From Chrysaora quinquecirrha (Eukaryota > Cnidaria > Scyphozoa > Semaeostomeae > Pelagiidae), in assembly GCA_014526335.1 (NCBI GenBank), contig JACTAT010000060.1:3742921-3806920 (forward strand): 64,000 nucleotides of DNA, read 5' to 3'. A program made the position numbers and the translations under genes. Shown here piece after piece: positions 25,901 to 38,418 of the stretch. Position 1 is the stretch's first letter, and every line of letters begins with the position of its first letter. The notes under the pieces were generated by a model. The model saw only the letters and a list, made by a program, of their open reading frames with translations. It did no database searches and was not told where the DNA came from.

Positions 25901-28900
25901 GCTGATTTTGGAGATTTTCCTTAGTATAGCCTTGCCTTTTTGGCAAAAATCAGTGAATTTTTTACCTTTTTCCTGCTTGATTTTTGGGGCTAAAAGTACC
26001 AATAATACCGCCCCCTAACAAGGTAAATCGCCTTAAAATAGCATGTTAAGTATATTTTAGGAGGTTTGAAGCATTTTGAGACCCTCGATCCTCGGCTGAT
26101 TTTGGTGATTTTCCTTAGTATAGCCTTGCCTTTTGGCAAAAATCGGTGATTTTTTCCTTTTTCCTGCTTGATTTTTGGGGCTAAAAGTACCAATAATGCC
26201 CCTTAAAAAGGTAAATCGCCTTAAAATAGCATGGTAAGTATATTTTAGGAGGTTTGAAGCATTTTGGAGACCCTCGATCATCGGCTGATTTTGGTTATTT
26301 TCCCTTAGTATAGCCTTGCCTTTTTGGCAAAAATCGGTCGTTTTTTGGCCTTTTTCCTGCTTGATTTTTGGGGCTAAAAAGTACCAATAATACCCCCTAA
26401 CAAGGTAAATCGCCTTAAAATAGCATGGTAAGTATATTTTAGGAGATTTGAAGCATTTTTGAGACCCTAGATTCTCGGCCGATTTTTGAGATTTTCCCTT
26501 AGTATAGCCTTGCCTTTTCGGCAAAAATCAGTGAATTTTTTACTTTTTCCTGCTTAATCTTTGGGGCTAAAATGTACCAATAATGCCCCCCAACAGGATA
26601 AACCGCGTTATTATAGCTTTGTAAGTATATTTTAGGATAATTGAAGCATTTTTGAGACCCTTGATTCACGGCCGATTTGGGAGATTTTCCCTTACCTATA
26701 GCCTTTCCTTTTTGGCAAAATTCGGTGAATTTTTGACTTTTTTCCTGCTTGGTTTTTGGGGCTAAAAAGTACCAATTATGCCCCCTAACAAGGTAAACCG
26801 CCTAAACATAGCTTGGTAAGTATACTTTAGGAGGTTTGAAGCATTTTTGAGACCCTCAATTCTCGGCCGATTTTGGAGATTTTCCCTAAGTAGCTTGCGT
26901 TTTTGGCAAAAATCGGTGAATTTTTGACCTTTTTCCTGCTTGATTTTTGGGGCTAAAAAGTACCAATAATGCCACCTAACACGGTAAACCGCCCAAACAT
27001 AGCTTGGTAAGTATATTTTAGGAGGTTTGAAGCATTTTTGAGAACCTCGATTCTCGGCCGATTTTTGAGATTTTCCTTAGTATAGCCTTGCCTTTTTGGC
27101 AAAAATCAGTGAATTTTTTCCTTTTTCCTGCTTAATTTTTGGGGCTAAAAAGTACCAATAATGCCTCCAACAGGATAAACCGCCTTATTATAGCTCGGTA
27201 AGTACATTTTAGGAGATTTGAAGCATTTTTGAGACCCTCAATTCTCGGCCGATTTTGGAGATTTTCCCTTAGTATAGCCTTGCCTTTTTGGCAAAAATCG
27301 GTGAATTTTTGACTTTTTACCTGCTTGATTTTTGGGGCTAAAAAGTACCAATAATGCCCCCTAACAAGGTAAACCGCCTAAACATAGCTTAGTAAGTATA
27401 TTTTAGGAGGGTTGAAGCATTTTTAAGATCCTCGATTCTCGGCCGATTTAGGAGATTTTCCCTTAGTATAGCCTTGCCTTTTTGGCAAAAATCGGTGAAT
27501 TTTTTGACTTTTTACCTGCTTGATTTTTGGGGCTAAAAAGTACCAATAATGCCCCCTAACAAGGTAAACCGCCTAAACATAGCTTGGTAAGTATATTTTA
27601 GGAGATTTGAAGCATTTTTGAGACCCTCAATTCTCGGCCGATTTTTGAGATTTTCCCTTAGTATAGCCTTGCTTTTTTGGCTAAAATCAGTGAATTTTTT
27701 CCTTTTTCCTGCTTAATTTTTGGGGCTAAAAAGTACCAATAATGCCCCCTAACAAGGTAAACCGCCTTATTGTAGCTTGATAAGTACATTTTAGGAGGTT
27801 TGAAGCATTTTTGAGACCCTCAATTTTTGGCCGATTTTGGAGATTTTCCTTAGTATAGCCTTGACTTTTTGGCAAAAATCAGTGAATTTTTTCCTTTTTC
27901 CTGCTTAATTTTTGGGGCTAAAAAGTACCAATAATGCCCCCCAACAGGATAAACCGCCTAAACATAGCTTAGTAAGTATATTTTAGGAGGTTTGAAGCAT
28001 TTTTAAGATCCTCGATTCTCGGCCGATTTAGGAGATTTTCCCTTAGTATAGCCTTGCCTTTTTGGCAAAAATCGGTGAATTTTTGACTTTTTACCTGCTT
28101 GATTTTTGGGGCTAAAAAGTACCAATAATGCCCCCTAACAAGGTAAACCGCCTAAACATAGCTTAGTAAGTATATTTTAGGAGGGTTGAAGCATTTTTAA
28201 GATCCTCGATCCTCGGCTGATTTTAATGATTTTCCCTTAGTATAGCCTTGCCTTTTTGGCAAAAATCGATGAATTTTTTACCTTTTTCCTGCTTGATTTT
28301 TGAGGCTAAAAAGTACCAATAATCCCTCCTAACAAGGTTAACCGCCTTAAAATAGCATGGTAAGTATATTTTAGGAGGGTTGAAGCATTTTTAAGATCCT
28401 CGATTCTCGGCCGATTTAGGAGATTTTCCCTTAGTATAGCCTTGCCTTTTTGGCAAAAATCGGTGAATTTTTGACTTTTTACCTGCTTGATTATTGGGGC
28501 TAAAAAGTACCAATAATGCCCCTTAACAAGGTAAACCACCTAAACATAGCTTAGTAAGTAGATTTTAGGAGGGTTGAAGCATTTTTAAGATCCTCGATCC
28601 TCGGCTGATTTTGGTGATTTTCCCTTATTATAGCCTTGCCTTTTTGACAAAAATCGGTGATTTTTTGATCTTTTTCCTGTTTGATTTTTGGGGCTAAAAA
28701 GTGCCAATAATACCCCCTAACAAGGTAAATCGCCTTAAAATAGCATGGTAAGTATATTTTAGGAGATTTGAAGCATTTTTGAGACCCTAGATTCTCGGCT
28801 GATTTTGGTGATTTTCCCTTAGTATAGCCTTGCCTTTTTGGCAAAAATCGGTGATTTTTTTACCTTTTTCCTGCTTGATTTTTGGGGCTAAAAAGTGCCA

Positions 28901-29935
28901 ATAATACCCCCTAACAAGGTAAATCGCCTTAAAATAGCATGTTAAGTATATTTTAGGAGGTTTGAAGCATTTTGGAGACCCTCGATCCTCGGCTGATTTT
29001 GGTGATTTTCCCTTAGTATAGCCTTGCCTTTTTGGCAAAAATCGGTGGTTTTTTGGCCTTTTTCCTGCTTGATTTTTGGTGCTAAAAAGTACCAATAATG
29101 CCCCTTAAAAAGGTAAATCGCCTTAAAATAGCATGGTAAGTATATTTTAGGAGGTTTGAAGCATTTTGGAGACCCTCGATCATCGGCTGATTTTGGTTAT
29201 TTTCCCTTAGTATAGCCTTGCCTTTTTGGCAAAAATCGGTCGTTTTTTGGCCTTTTTCCTGCTTGATTTTTGGTGCAAAAAAGTACCAATAATACCCCCT
29301 AACAAGGTAAATCGCCTTAAAATAGCATGGTAAGTATATTTTAGGAGATTTGAAGCATTTTTGAGACCCTAGATTCTCGGCCGATTTTTGAGATTTTCCC
29401 TTAGTATAGACTTGCCTTTTCGGCAAAAATCAGTGAGTTTTTTACTTTTTCCTGCTTAATCTTTGGGGCTAAAATGTACAATAATGCCCCCAACAGGATA
29501 TACCGCGTTATTATAGCTTTGTAAGTATATTTTAGGATAATTGAAGCATTTTTGAGACCCTTGATTCACGGCCAATTTGGGAGATTTTCCCTTACCTATA
29601 GCCGTTCCTTTTTGGCAAAATTCGGTGAATTTTTGACTTTTTTCCTGCTTGGTTTTTGGGGCTAAAAAGTACCAATTATGCCCCCTAACAAGGTAAACCG
29701 CCTAAACATAGCTTGGTAAGTATACTTTAGGAGGTTTGAAGCATTTTTGAGATCCTCGATTCTCGGCCGATTTTGGAGATTTTCCCTTAGTATAGCCTTG
29801 CCTTTTTGGCAAAAGTCAGTGAATTTTTTCCTTATTCCTGCTTAATTTTTGGGGCTAAAAAGTACCAATAATGTCCCCAACAAGATAAACCGCCTTATTA
29901 TAGCTCGGTAAGTACATTTTATGAGATTTGGAACA
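16931..29935. repeat. Core satellite array, 193-194 bp monomer, about 67 copies
   Basis: Head-to-tail monomers over 13 kb. Successive TAGCCTTGCC marks at 18481, 18675, 18867, 19060 and 19254 give spacings of 194, 192, 193 and 194. Each monomer reads through GCCTTGCCTTTTTGGCAAAA, TTTTTGGGGCTAAAAAGTAC, AAGGTAAACCGCC, AGTATATTTTAGGAGG and ATTCTCGGCCGATTTT. A short hairpin TTGCC-TTTTT-GGCAA is in nearly every copy. Monomer variants recur in the same order at long range, indicating higher-order duplication. The period is near one nucleosome repeat, as in many centromeric or heterochromatic satellites. Minus-strand frames up to 221 codons run through it, but they are composition artefacts. Confidence 0.95.
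24800..29760. repeat. Higher-order duplication inside the array, about 2.89 kb offset
   Basis: Rare monomer variants recur at a fixed distance. The variant around 24929 recurs at about 27821; the one at 25414-25647 recurs at 28306-28539 (offset 2892); the unusual units at about 26560-26870 recur at about 29455-29750. This equals 15 monomers. A second, shorter offset of 1911 bp links 22087-22302 with 23998-24213. Confidence 0.8.
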
Positions 29936-31930
29936 TTTTGAAAACAGATCAGACAATTTGCACTAAAATCAAATGATGTATCAAAAATTGTACCTAATCT
30001 TCAAAATTTCCATAACAATAATAAGAGCTAATAATAAGCAAGTTATTAAAAAACAAATGGCACAATGAATGGCATAAAATCAAACCAAAATCATAGCTTA
30101 ATTACTAGCACTTAAAAATGTCAAGCCTTAATAACTATAAGTCAAAATTTGCCTTGAAAAATACTCAAGATTTCCTTTAGATGGCAGTTTATCAAAATTT
30201 AACCTATAAATTTCAAAATCCTTATAAGGCCTATATTCAAGTCAGGTCAATAAGCAATGTATCAAATTGGGCTATCAAATATCTTTCAATATTTAGATCA
30301 GTTATGTAAGGTCATATAATTTATAAGGATTCGTTTCAGATCGATTAGTAGCAAGTTATTTCCAATATTCCCATGCGGGTATTGAGGATAATTCGGGTTA
30401 TCACGGATTCATGAAATTGCTAAAATCAGTTACTGCATCCTTTGCTAGCAACCGTGTATTTGGTCCTTGATTCTTAAACCTTTTCCAATACTCAATCTCC
30501 AAGCTAGTGTAAAACTAAAAGGTTTCAGATAATCCTCAAATTAGGATACCTAGGATAAATTAACAAGCAAGATATAGGCCTTGAAATGGCCAAAATCAGC
30601 ATAATCAGTAATAACCTTTAGGTAAAAATATTCTAAATTCCAAAGCCCATATAAGCCTATAGAATGGCAATGACAATGCAAGGATTGACCTTTCTAGATT
30701 TGCCAAAAGCTCAATCACGAAGTTACACTTTCGAAAGATCACCATGAAATATAAGGGTATAGTATTTCAATAATAGTCGAATATGGGAAAATTACTCTCA
30801 AAGCAAAGGCAAGCCTATAGCCTTTCCAAATGGGAAATCCACAAATTCAGGGTTTCTAAAACTCCTTTCGTTTCAAATAATATCACTAAATATCGATCAA
30901 ACCCAGATAAGCCTCAAGCATAAATACGGTAATCAATATTTAAACGGTGTTTGTCGGAAAAATCACCCTAAAAATCCTAAAATGGTCAACTGACCCAAGG
31001 ATTAAATTCGACAAATACGTTTTACCTTTATTCAATTTCAAGGAAATACCTATCGAAAAGAACCTAAGCCTACAAATAGAATTCAATGGAAAAGGTGAAG
31101 TTTGCTCAAAAGTCAGCTAAAATGTCAAACGAAGCTATAGCCGCCAATACCAAGGAAAGTAGGATTAATAACTTTCAATTGTGAAAATTGTAAATCCCTC
31201 AAAATTGAACTAAAATGCAAGCCTTAAGCCTTGTAAATGGCAGAATTACATATGTCAATTAGGCAAATACCTGCATAAATCACCTAATCAACCAATACCT
31301 GAAAATGCTCATAGGTAAAATTGAATTTCTATCATAAAGGTTGAATTTGGGTCGAAAATAACCTCAAAAGCTGCAAAACTAGGCTAATCTAAGCCTATCC
31401 TAAATGCCATATGGGAAAAATAAGAATCCCTTCTTAAAAAGTTGCAAATTCGACATACACCAAAAGCCTAGAAGCTTCAATAAGGATCATCAATTGTCAA
31501 TAGGGAATGAGTCAAAATCAAAACAACACTAAGCCTTGAAATGGCAAAATACCAAAAAGCGTTTTAACCTTTCTGCAAGATAGTAATTAATTCACAAATA
31601 GCCCTCAAAAGCCTCTAGGGAAATAATCATTAAACATATGCATCAGTTGAAATGGAAATCCTAAACATGCAAGCAGTTAAAATCAATTCAACATTTGTAT
31701 CAAATTTCAAAGTTTCAAATGATTGGGAAATCTAATCATCAAAACGCATACATAGTCAATTCATGGCCAAAATCATAAATCTAGGGTATTAATATATTCT
31801 AACAAATATAAAATCGAAAACGCCTAAGCTCAAGACTGGTAATAATCATGAATTAGAATTTCAAATTATGGCAAAAGTAGTTCCAATTGCAAAAAGTATA
31901 GGATTTTAAAACCAGTATTACTATAGGTCT
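29936..31930. repeat. Strongly decayed right flank of the satellite
   Basis: From about 30780 the blocks seen in the left flank recur in the same orientation: GGCAAGCCTATAGCC (30812), CAGGGTTTCTAAAACTCC (30858), AAGCCTCTAGGG (31610) and a TTGAATTTGGGTCGAAAATA segment (31341). Many small deletions, mostly in homopolymers, break them up. The part from 29936 to 30780 is less clear but has the same composition. Confidence 0.6.
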
Positions 31931-31969
31931 AAAAGGTTTCCAAAATTCAGGATCTTAATAGCCACTTTT

Positions 31970-32240
31970 GGTAGTGCACTCCTATAAAAATGTGAAACCC
32001 CGAGGGGGGGTTGTAGATGCAGCCAGCAAATCGTAGAAAAGGCATCCAACGCGTTTCTTTCTCTTTGTTTCTTTCTGGAAATTTTATGCAGACAGTCGGT
32101 GACTGTTTCCAAGTGAATGGGAACACTTTTTCTGTGTTCGGTATGGAGGTTGGAAGAAGGGATCGGTGACAGGTCGCTAACTCTTACGATGTTATGGGAA
32201 CCATGCTTAAAAGGAAGTGGGACCTGTCCTGTCATTCGCT
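31970..32240 (-). other. Unidentified open frame between satellite and FKBP15
   Basis: A minus-strand frame of 104 codons (31921-32235) has mixed, non-repetitive composition unlike the satellite next to it. I recognise no family and no splice sites that tie it to a gene. It may be FKBP15 3' UTR, unrelated unique DNA, or part of a mobile element. Confidence 0.2.
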
Positions 32241-32272
32241 TTCACTACCCAAGGATTGATAAAAATCCAGTA

Positions 32273-32278
32273 TTTATT
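32273..32278 (-). terminator. Candidate polyadenylation signal of FKBP15
   Basis: AATAAA on the minus strand, about 420 bp past the FKBP15 stop codon at 32697. It is a chance-frequency hexamer in AT-rich DNA, so support is weak. Confidence 0.3.
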
Positions 32279-32696
32279 GAAATGTAAACCTTTTCAAGCA
32301 AGGGTCTTGTTCAAAAAATATAATTAAACTGTACTCAAGGTTTAATTCCAACTACAAAATCAACATTGTAAGAGATAGAAACAAGAAAGTTGCCTTGCAA
32401 AATTTATGTACGAACAAATCTTTGTAAAATTTGAAAACGACGATGTTGAAGTGTATTGTGTTCGCAAAACTCTTTTAAAAATCCAGGTAGGAAAATTCTA
32501 GACATATTACAACTTACAGCAACTCTCAACAGTAAAACGACAAAAGAAACGCTAAACGCATTCTAACTTAAACTCCCAAAGTAAACAATGAGTATATTCA
32601 ATCATCTTGTTAAAAAATAATCATAAATTCGTTCCATTGTGATATATTACAATTTACAAATCAATTTAGCATTTCGTCATGTATTTATCATTGCTA

Positions 32697-32774
32697 CTAT
32701 ATCCAGTTCGTGTCCTCATCATCGTCATCAAATAATGGTGGTGGACTTCTGCTAAATGCTGCTGCAGCCGGCTT
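32697..32774 (-). CDS. FKBP15: FKBP15 exon 29, terminal LF-acidic motif
   Basis: Twenty-five codons plus TAG. The end reads [19 protein letters not shown], matching the vertebrate terminus PPPTPLFGDDDDDDDIDWLG. The acceptor after TATTTATTGTAG keeps phase 0 with exon 28; the alternative AG at 32762-32763 would break the frame. A MITE ends only 32 bp upstream of this acceptor. Confidence 0.9.
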   Translation of the reverse strand, partial: KPAAAAFSRSPPPLFDDDDEDTNWI

Positions 32775-35700
32775 CTACAATAAATATGATAGCAAATTAC
32801 AAATAAGGCCCAGGGCAAATGAACTGAACTTTTCACTGAACTTTCCACTGAACATTTCAGTGCCAAGTGGCAAAATGAGAACATTCCACTGAACGTTTTC
32901 AGTCTCTTTTCCATGCAGTCATTTTGGCGCAAAATTCGAGATTTTTAATTGAAAAATTGAGAAAATTGTCGCCAATAATTAACATGCGTATGCGAATATT
33001 GGATAAATATGCAGTATTCTCCAGTTGAGTGGAAAAATTTAAACATACCACGGAACAAATTTTGTTCATCAAACATTGTTATCTCCGATCAAACATTCGC
33101 TAAACAATGTTAAGTGACTGAACAAGGTTGCCAAATGAACTGAATTTTTCACTTGAATTTTGGACGCCGTTAAGTGGAATTTTCAGTTCATTTGTGCAGG
33201 GCCTAACAGATCTAGAAACTGCATGTCGTCTTTGCCTCATCTACATGAGACATATCGTTTAGAGGTCGGAGAGGTGGGAGTATTCGCATAGTTAATTGTT
33301 TTAGGCCTACATTATGTTATCTTTTTTTAAATGTACCAAAATGTCACAATATCATTGTACATAGACCCTTTGTGTTAAAATGTAGATTATCAACCTATAA
33401 AACCTTTGCCGTAACTTAAAAAAATTGTTTTTTGTTAGTTGAATATTTATTCAGTGCGGGAGTCCTCGTACAGTGGCGGGAAAAAAAATAAGCCTAGTTT
33501 TGTCAATTTTTCACAAAACATTGTTTAAAAATAAGGCAAATGCGTTGCACAATGTTTCTGAAACAATGTTCTTGTCTGAAACAAACAAAAATGATTAACA
33601 AGAAATAGTTTCTGTCTTGGCAAAACAGTAAAAACTTTTGCTTGATAAGCAAATTTCAAGTGTTGAACAATGTTTCATCGTTTGGGCAGGGTGTAACGAT
33701 ATCCTAAGAATTCTTTTTAATGTTTTAGAAAAATCGCACGTTTTGGAAACAACAAAGGCAAAAAAATTAAACAAAAACATATACAAATACAAAAAATCAG
33801 AAAGTGGCAAATACCTTCGAAGATTTGGTTTGAGAAAACATTCCATCATCATCATCATCGTCACTTTCACCAAATAAACTATTTGCAGCTGATTTTTTAT
33901 CTTCGTTTAACTTCTTGCTGCTTTCTCTAGGTTCATTTAAATCCAAATCGCCGTTTTTCTTTTCTTGATTGACAGCTGCAAAGTCAGTGTTATCTGCATT
34001 TGTATTTTCTGTGACTTCAATCTTTTCAGTTGATTTATTTGAACTTTCGTCCTGTTCTCCTAAGCTTTCCTCTTCCGTTAATATTTCATTTGTCACCTTA
34101 TCCTCCATGTGCTTTTCCAGATGTAAAGTAGAACCGGAATCTTCATTAGTGTTTTCTGCATTTTCTTCTGACGCCTCTTTCACATCAATATCTTCCGATC
34201 CTAAAGCGTCATTTTGATTAATATTTTCCATCCCTTCACTCGAGTCTTCTTGATCTGCATTATCATTTTCTATTGCAGCATTTGCAATTTTGTCTATCGA
34301 TGGATTATCCGCGATACGTTCATGAAGGTTTTCGTCAACATATTGGCTGTCGCTTGTGATCTTATTTTCTTCAGAGTTCAAATCAAAACTAGAATCACGT
34401 CGATTTTCCTCCTCAGTCAAGTCTATATTTTCTTGTAATGTTTCATGTTCACCAGTCATTTCGTTTACGTCGTGCTGTTCAATGGCCTTATCATTTACTT
34501 CACTTTCTTGATCTTCTTCATTTTCTTCTTTTACTTCTTCTTTGTATTCCTTTTCTTTTTCTTTGTCTTCTTCTTCATTTACTTGATCTTCTTCTTCATT
34601 TTCTTCTTCTTCTCTTTCCTTGTCTTCTTCTTTGTCTCCGTCTTCTTCTTCTTCTTCTTCTTCTTCTTCTTCATCACTTTCTTGCTCTTCTTCTTCATTT
34701 TCTCCTTCTCCTTCTTCCTTTTCTTTGTTTCCTTCCCTTTCTACAGGTACAGCTTCTGTTTCAATTTCTACGCCACTTTCAGCTGCTTGTTTATTCTTGG
34801 CATAAGCTTCCTGCTTTTCAGCATCATCCTCATCGTCTTCGTCAGCATCACCCTTCTTCACTTCATCCTCATCGCTCTCCTCCTCAACATCACTTTCCTC
34901 TTCACTTTCGTCTTCATCTTCTTCGGATTCTTTCTCCTCGTCACTTTCATCGTCATCGCTGTTTCCCATTTCATCTTTTGCTGTCATCTTCATTGTAATT
35001 TCCTGTTGAAGGGGCAAAGATAAATGGAAAATATTTGAAATTTATTACAAACCGAGCTCCAAGTTACATAGTGAAAATTTTTTGAAAAAAGATTGAAGAA
35101 ATTTAGTGAAAGGCCTGTCGAACTTCAGGTAGGCTAACCGCAGTCTGAAGGCTCTTAGTTAAAAAAGTACAAAATAATCGCTGATTTCCTTGAGCAATTA
35201 TCTAAGAAACAGACCGTTACTTCAATGGTGTAAAACTGAAAGGATTGAAAAGGTATGGGTAGATTTGATGTCTCTTCTTTCTCTAGGTAGTAATGTATAG
35301 CACTGACAAATAAATCAAGATTTCTTCGTTTCAAGCAATTCAGAATGGAATCCCTATTCCAAATCCTACATTTCCGCTACGAAGCACCTCTAACTAAATG
35401 CCGTTGTGTAATTGTGTAATACTGGTAATAAAAAAGTAACTTTTCGGTTGATAACCGACATGGTTTACATAGCCCTATACTCTACGTGCAACAACTAATG
35501 TTTTTTTGTAACGTATTATGGTTTTGGGTTACTTAATAATAACAAGGCATAATAATGCGCTTGGATGACCATTTGTAACGAGATTAAATAGATATGCAAT
35601 GAAGAATTCCACAAAAGATGGCGGCTGTTGTGTACTTTGTTTTTATTAAGGATTGCCAAAGGAAATTCTGGGAATAATTTCCTTACTTACTGCAGCTGAG

Positions 35701-38386
35701 CACTGAAATGTTGAATTCGTTGCATTCTCGTTACAAAGCAAATTAGTCCATGAATTTCATTCGAGAATCCGTAATGAACTGACAGAAACGGCCCCCATCT
35801 TTAGCGGGAGCTTCTATTCAATGTTCACCCTGTCTTGGCAATATCTGTTGTTGCATGAAGCAAGTTTAAGTACAAGAAAAGTTGTCTTCAAATTCAATTC
35901 AAGACGATCTTCATACATTGCAAAAAGTGGAAAGAAAATTGTTTTGTTTAACTGAAAGAAAAGCAAAAAGAGAGACCAAATCTGACACCGAAACAAACAA
36001 TACAAACAAAAGAGACAATGAATAATCATTTACCCTAATAGTCTCTAAGATTTCTTTCATTATTTCTTGTCCTGTGTATGTTTCGTCAGCTTCAAATTCA
36101 TTTTTCAGCTTGAAAAAGACACCATTCATAACTTTCTTTACCTGAAGAAAAAATAGTAAATTTTTTCAACAGCACACACAATTCTGCAGATAGCAAGCAT
36201 GAGAAACTTGTATTCTAATTTTATTTGTGAATTAAAGGGACCACAGTGATCACATTAGCTTCCATAAAAGTTTTTGTGGTATAAAATTCAAAACTACCAA
36301 CTAGTTTTATTTTATGGAAGCTTAAAGCTCCGGCCAACATTTCACCCAACATTGGCCAACATTCATATAGGGCGAAATGTTGGCAAAATGCTGGCAGCGT
36401 TTGGCAGCCTTTTTGGATGAGCCAACAACATCTTGGGTGATGTTGTCTGAAGTTTTTATCAGGGTCAAAAATTCATCCGACATTTCAGAATGTTTGCTCC
36501 GTTTGGCCACCCATGCCAAAAATCCGTGAAGAAAACAGCGTTCTCATTCTTAAAGAAACAAGCCGCCAAGCAACTTTTAATTTTTTGAGAAAGAAAATAA
36601 TGATACATAAAAAACGAACCCAAAGTGAAATTTCGAACAGGTGTCCTGGCTCAATGAAAACAGCTTTTCTTGAGACGACTAATGGCTGAAATGTTGGCTA
36701 CGTTTAGTAACCCCTGCCCCAACAATACCCAACATGCAAAACAAAGTTTGGAGAAAAGCTGGTTGTAATGTTGGTGGCATTTGGCCAAGACTTATCTTTA
36801 TGTCTCTTCAACGCCCTTGCATTCCAACCGAAATAATAAAAGACAAAGAATTACCTCGTCACCCACATTTGGAGACTTAACTTCAGAATCTGAAGGCTTT
36901 ATGTTAGTTGTTTCGGACTGTCCCTGTTGCAAACCCTTTTGAAATGCCTCTTTTTCTTTGCTTTGAATTGTCTGCAAAAAATAGATCAAGAGTCAATGAA
37001 AATGTCTTCACATTAACTGGCATGTTTAGCTATTGATCATAATACAAATAAGTTTTCTTTGATCATATTAAATAACATGCTTAAATTTTAGATGTTGATT
37101 GACAAGGAATCGCAGGAGTGGCAAGTGGTAATGTTTCGCTTTATTTGGTGAAAATTTAATAGGTGTAATCAATGAGGTTACATTGTCTTTTCAAGACACT
37201 TCATCGAATAATATACGGTAAATTTCATATTGGTACGTGACGCCATATTGGTGCGTTTTTGGTAATGAAATTCTCTTAAGCATGAGCAAGGTATGACAAG
37301 ACGAAACAAAAAAGAAAACAGGACGGGCCTATAATAGACAAGACAAGACAAGACAAGAAAAGACAAGGCAAGACAAGATAAGACAAGAAGAGACAAGACA
37401 AGGCAAGGCAAGGCAAGACGAGACAAGACAAGACAAGACAAGAAGAGACGAGACAAGACAAGACAAGACAAGGCAAAACAAGACTAGGCAAGACGAGACA
37501 AGGCAAGGCAAGGCAGGACGAGACAAGACAAGACAAGTCAAGACAAGACAAGACAAGGCAAAACAAGGCAAGGCAAGACGAGACAAGACAAGACAAGTCA
37601 AGACAAGACAAGACAAGGCAAAACAAGACTAGGCAAGACGAGACAAGATAAGACAAGACAAGACAAGACAAGTCAAGACAAGTCAAGACAAGACAAGACA
37701 AGACAAGGCAAGGCAAGACGAGGCAAAACAAGACTAGGCAAGACGAGACAAGATAAGACAAGACAAGACAAGACAAGTCAAGACAAGTCAAGACAAGTCA
37801 AGACAAGGCAAGACAAACCAAGGCAAGACAAGACAAGACAAGGCAAGACAAGACAAGACAAGACAAGACAAGGCAAGACAAGCCAAGGCAAGACAAGACA
37901 AGGCAGGACAAGTCAAGACAAGACAAGACAAGACAAGACAAGACAAGACAAGACAATACGGCCAAATTACAAAAATCATATGAGGTACAGGACTATTTTG
38001 ACTGATATGACATCTCAGCGCTCTAAAAGCTTGAGACTAAGGTCACCAAGCGGCTTTGAGTATCAGTATCCATTACCAGTTATACAAGTTCTACATAGAA
38101 TTTTACTTGTCCATACATTTAGTAAAACTTTGAATGATTTGGTTGAAAAGATCTTTTAAGTTACTGATAACTAACAACAAACATTAATGAGAATACCTCT
38201 TTAAGGTCCTTCACTGTGCTTTTTTGATTTTCGATTTCATCAGTTAGTTTCTCAACAATCTAAAGAAATGAAGGAATTAGCATAAAGAATATAACATTAA
38301 TATCATTAATGATAAAATTGAAATAAGAAAAAATAAAAATAATAAAATTAGTAGCCAAAACGATAACAACAATAACAATGATGATG

Positions 38387-38418
<32 letters not shown>

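Noticed and set aside
34438..35023. Plus-strand frames of 186 and 192 codons rich in Phe, Leu and His
   Set aside because: Antisense shadows of the Glu/Asp-rich FKBP15 exon 28.
37276..37791. Minus-strand frames of repeating Cys-Leu-Val-Leu-Ser
   Set aside because: Direct translation of the GACAA pentamer tract.
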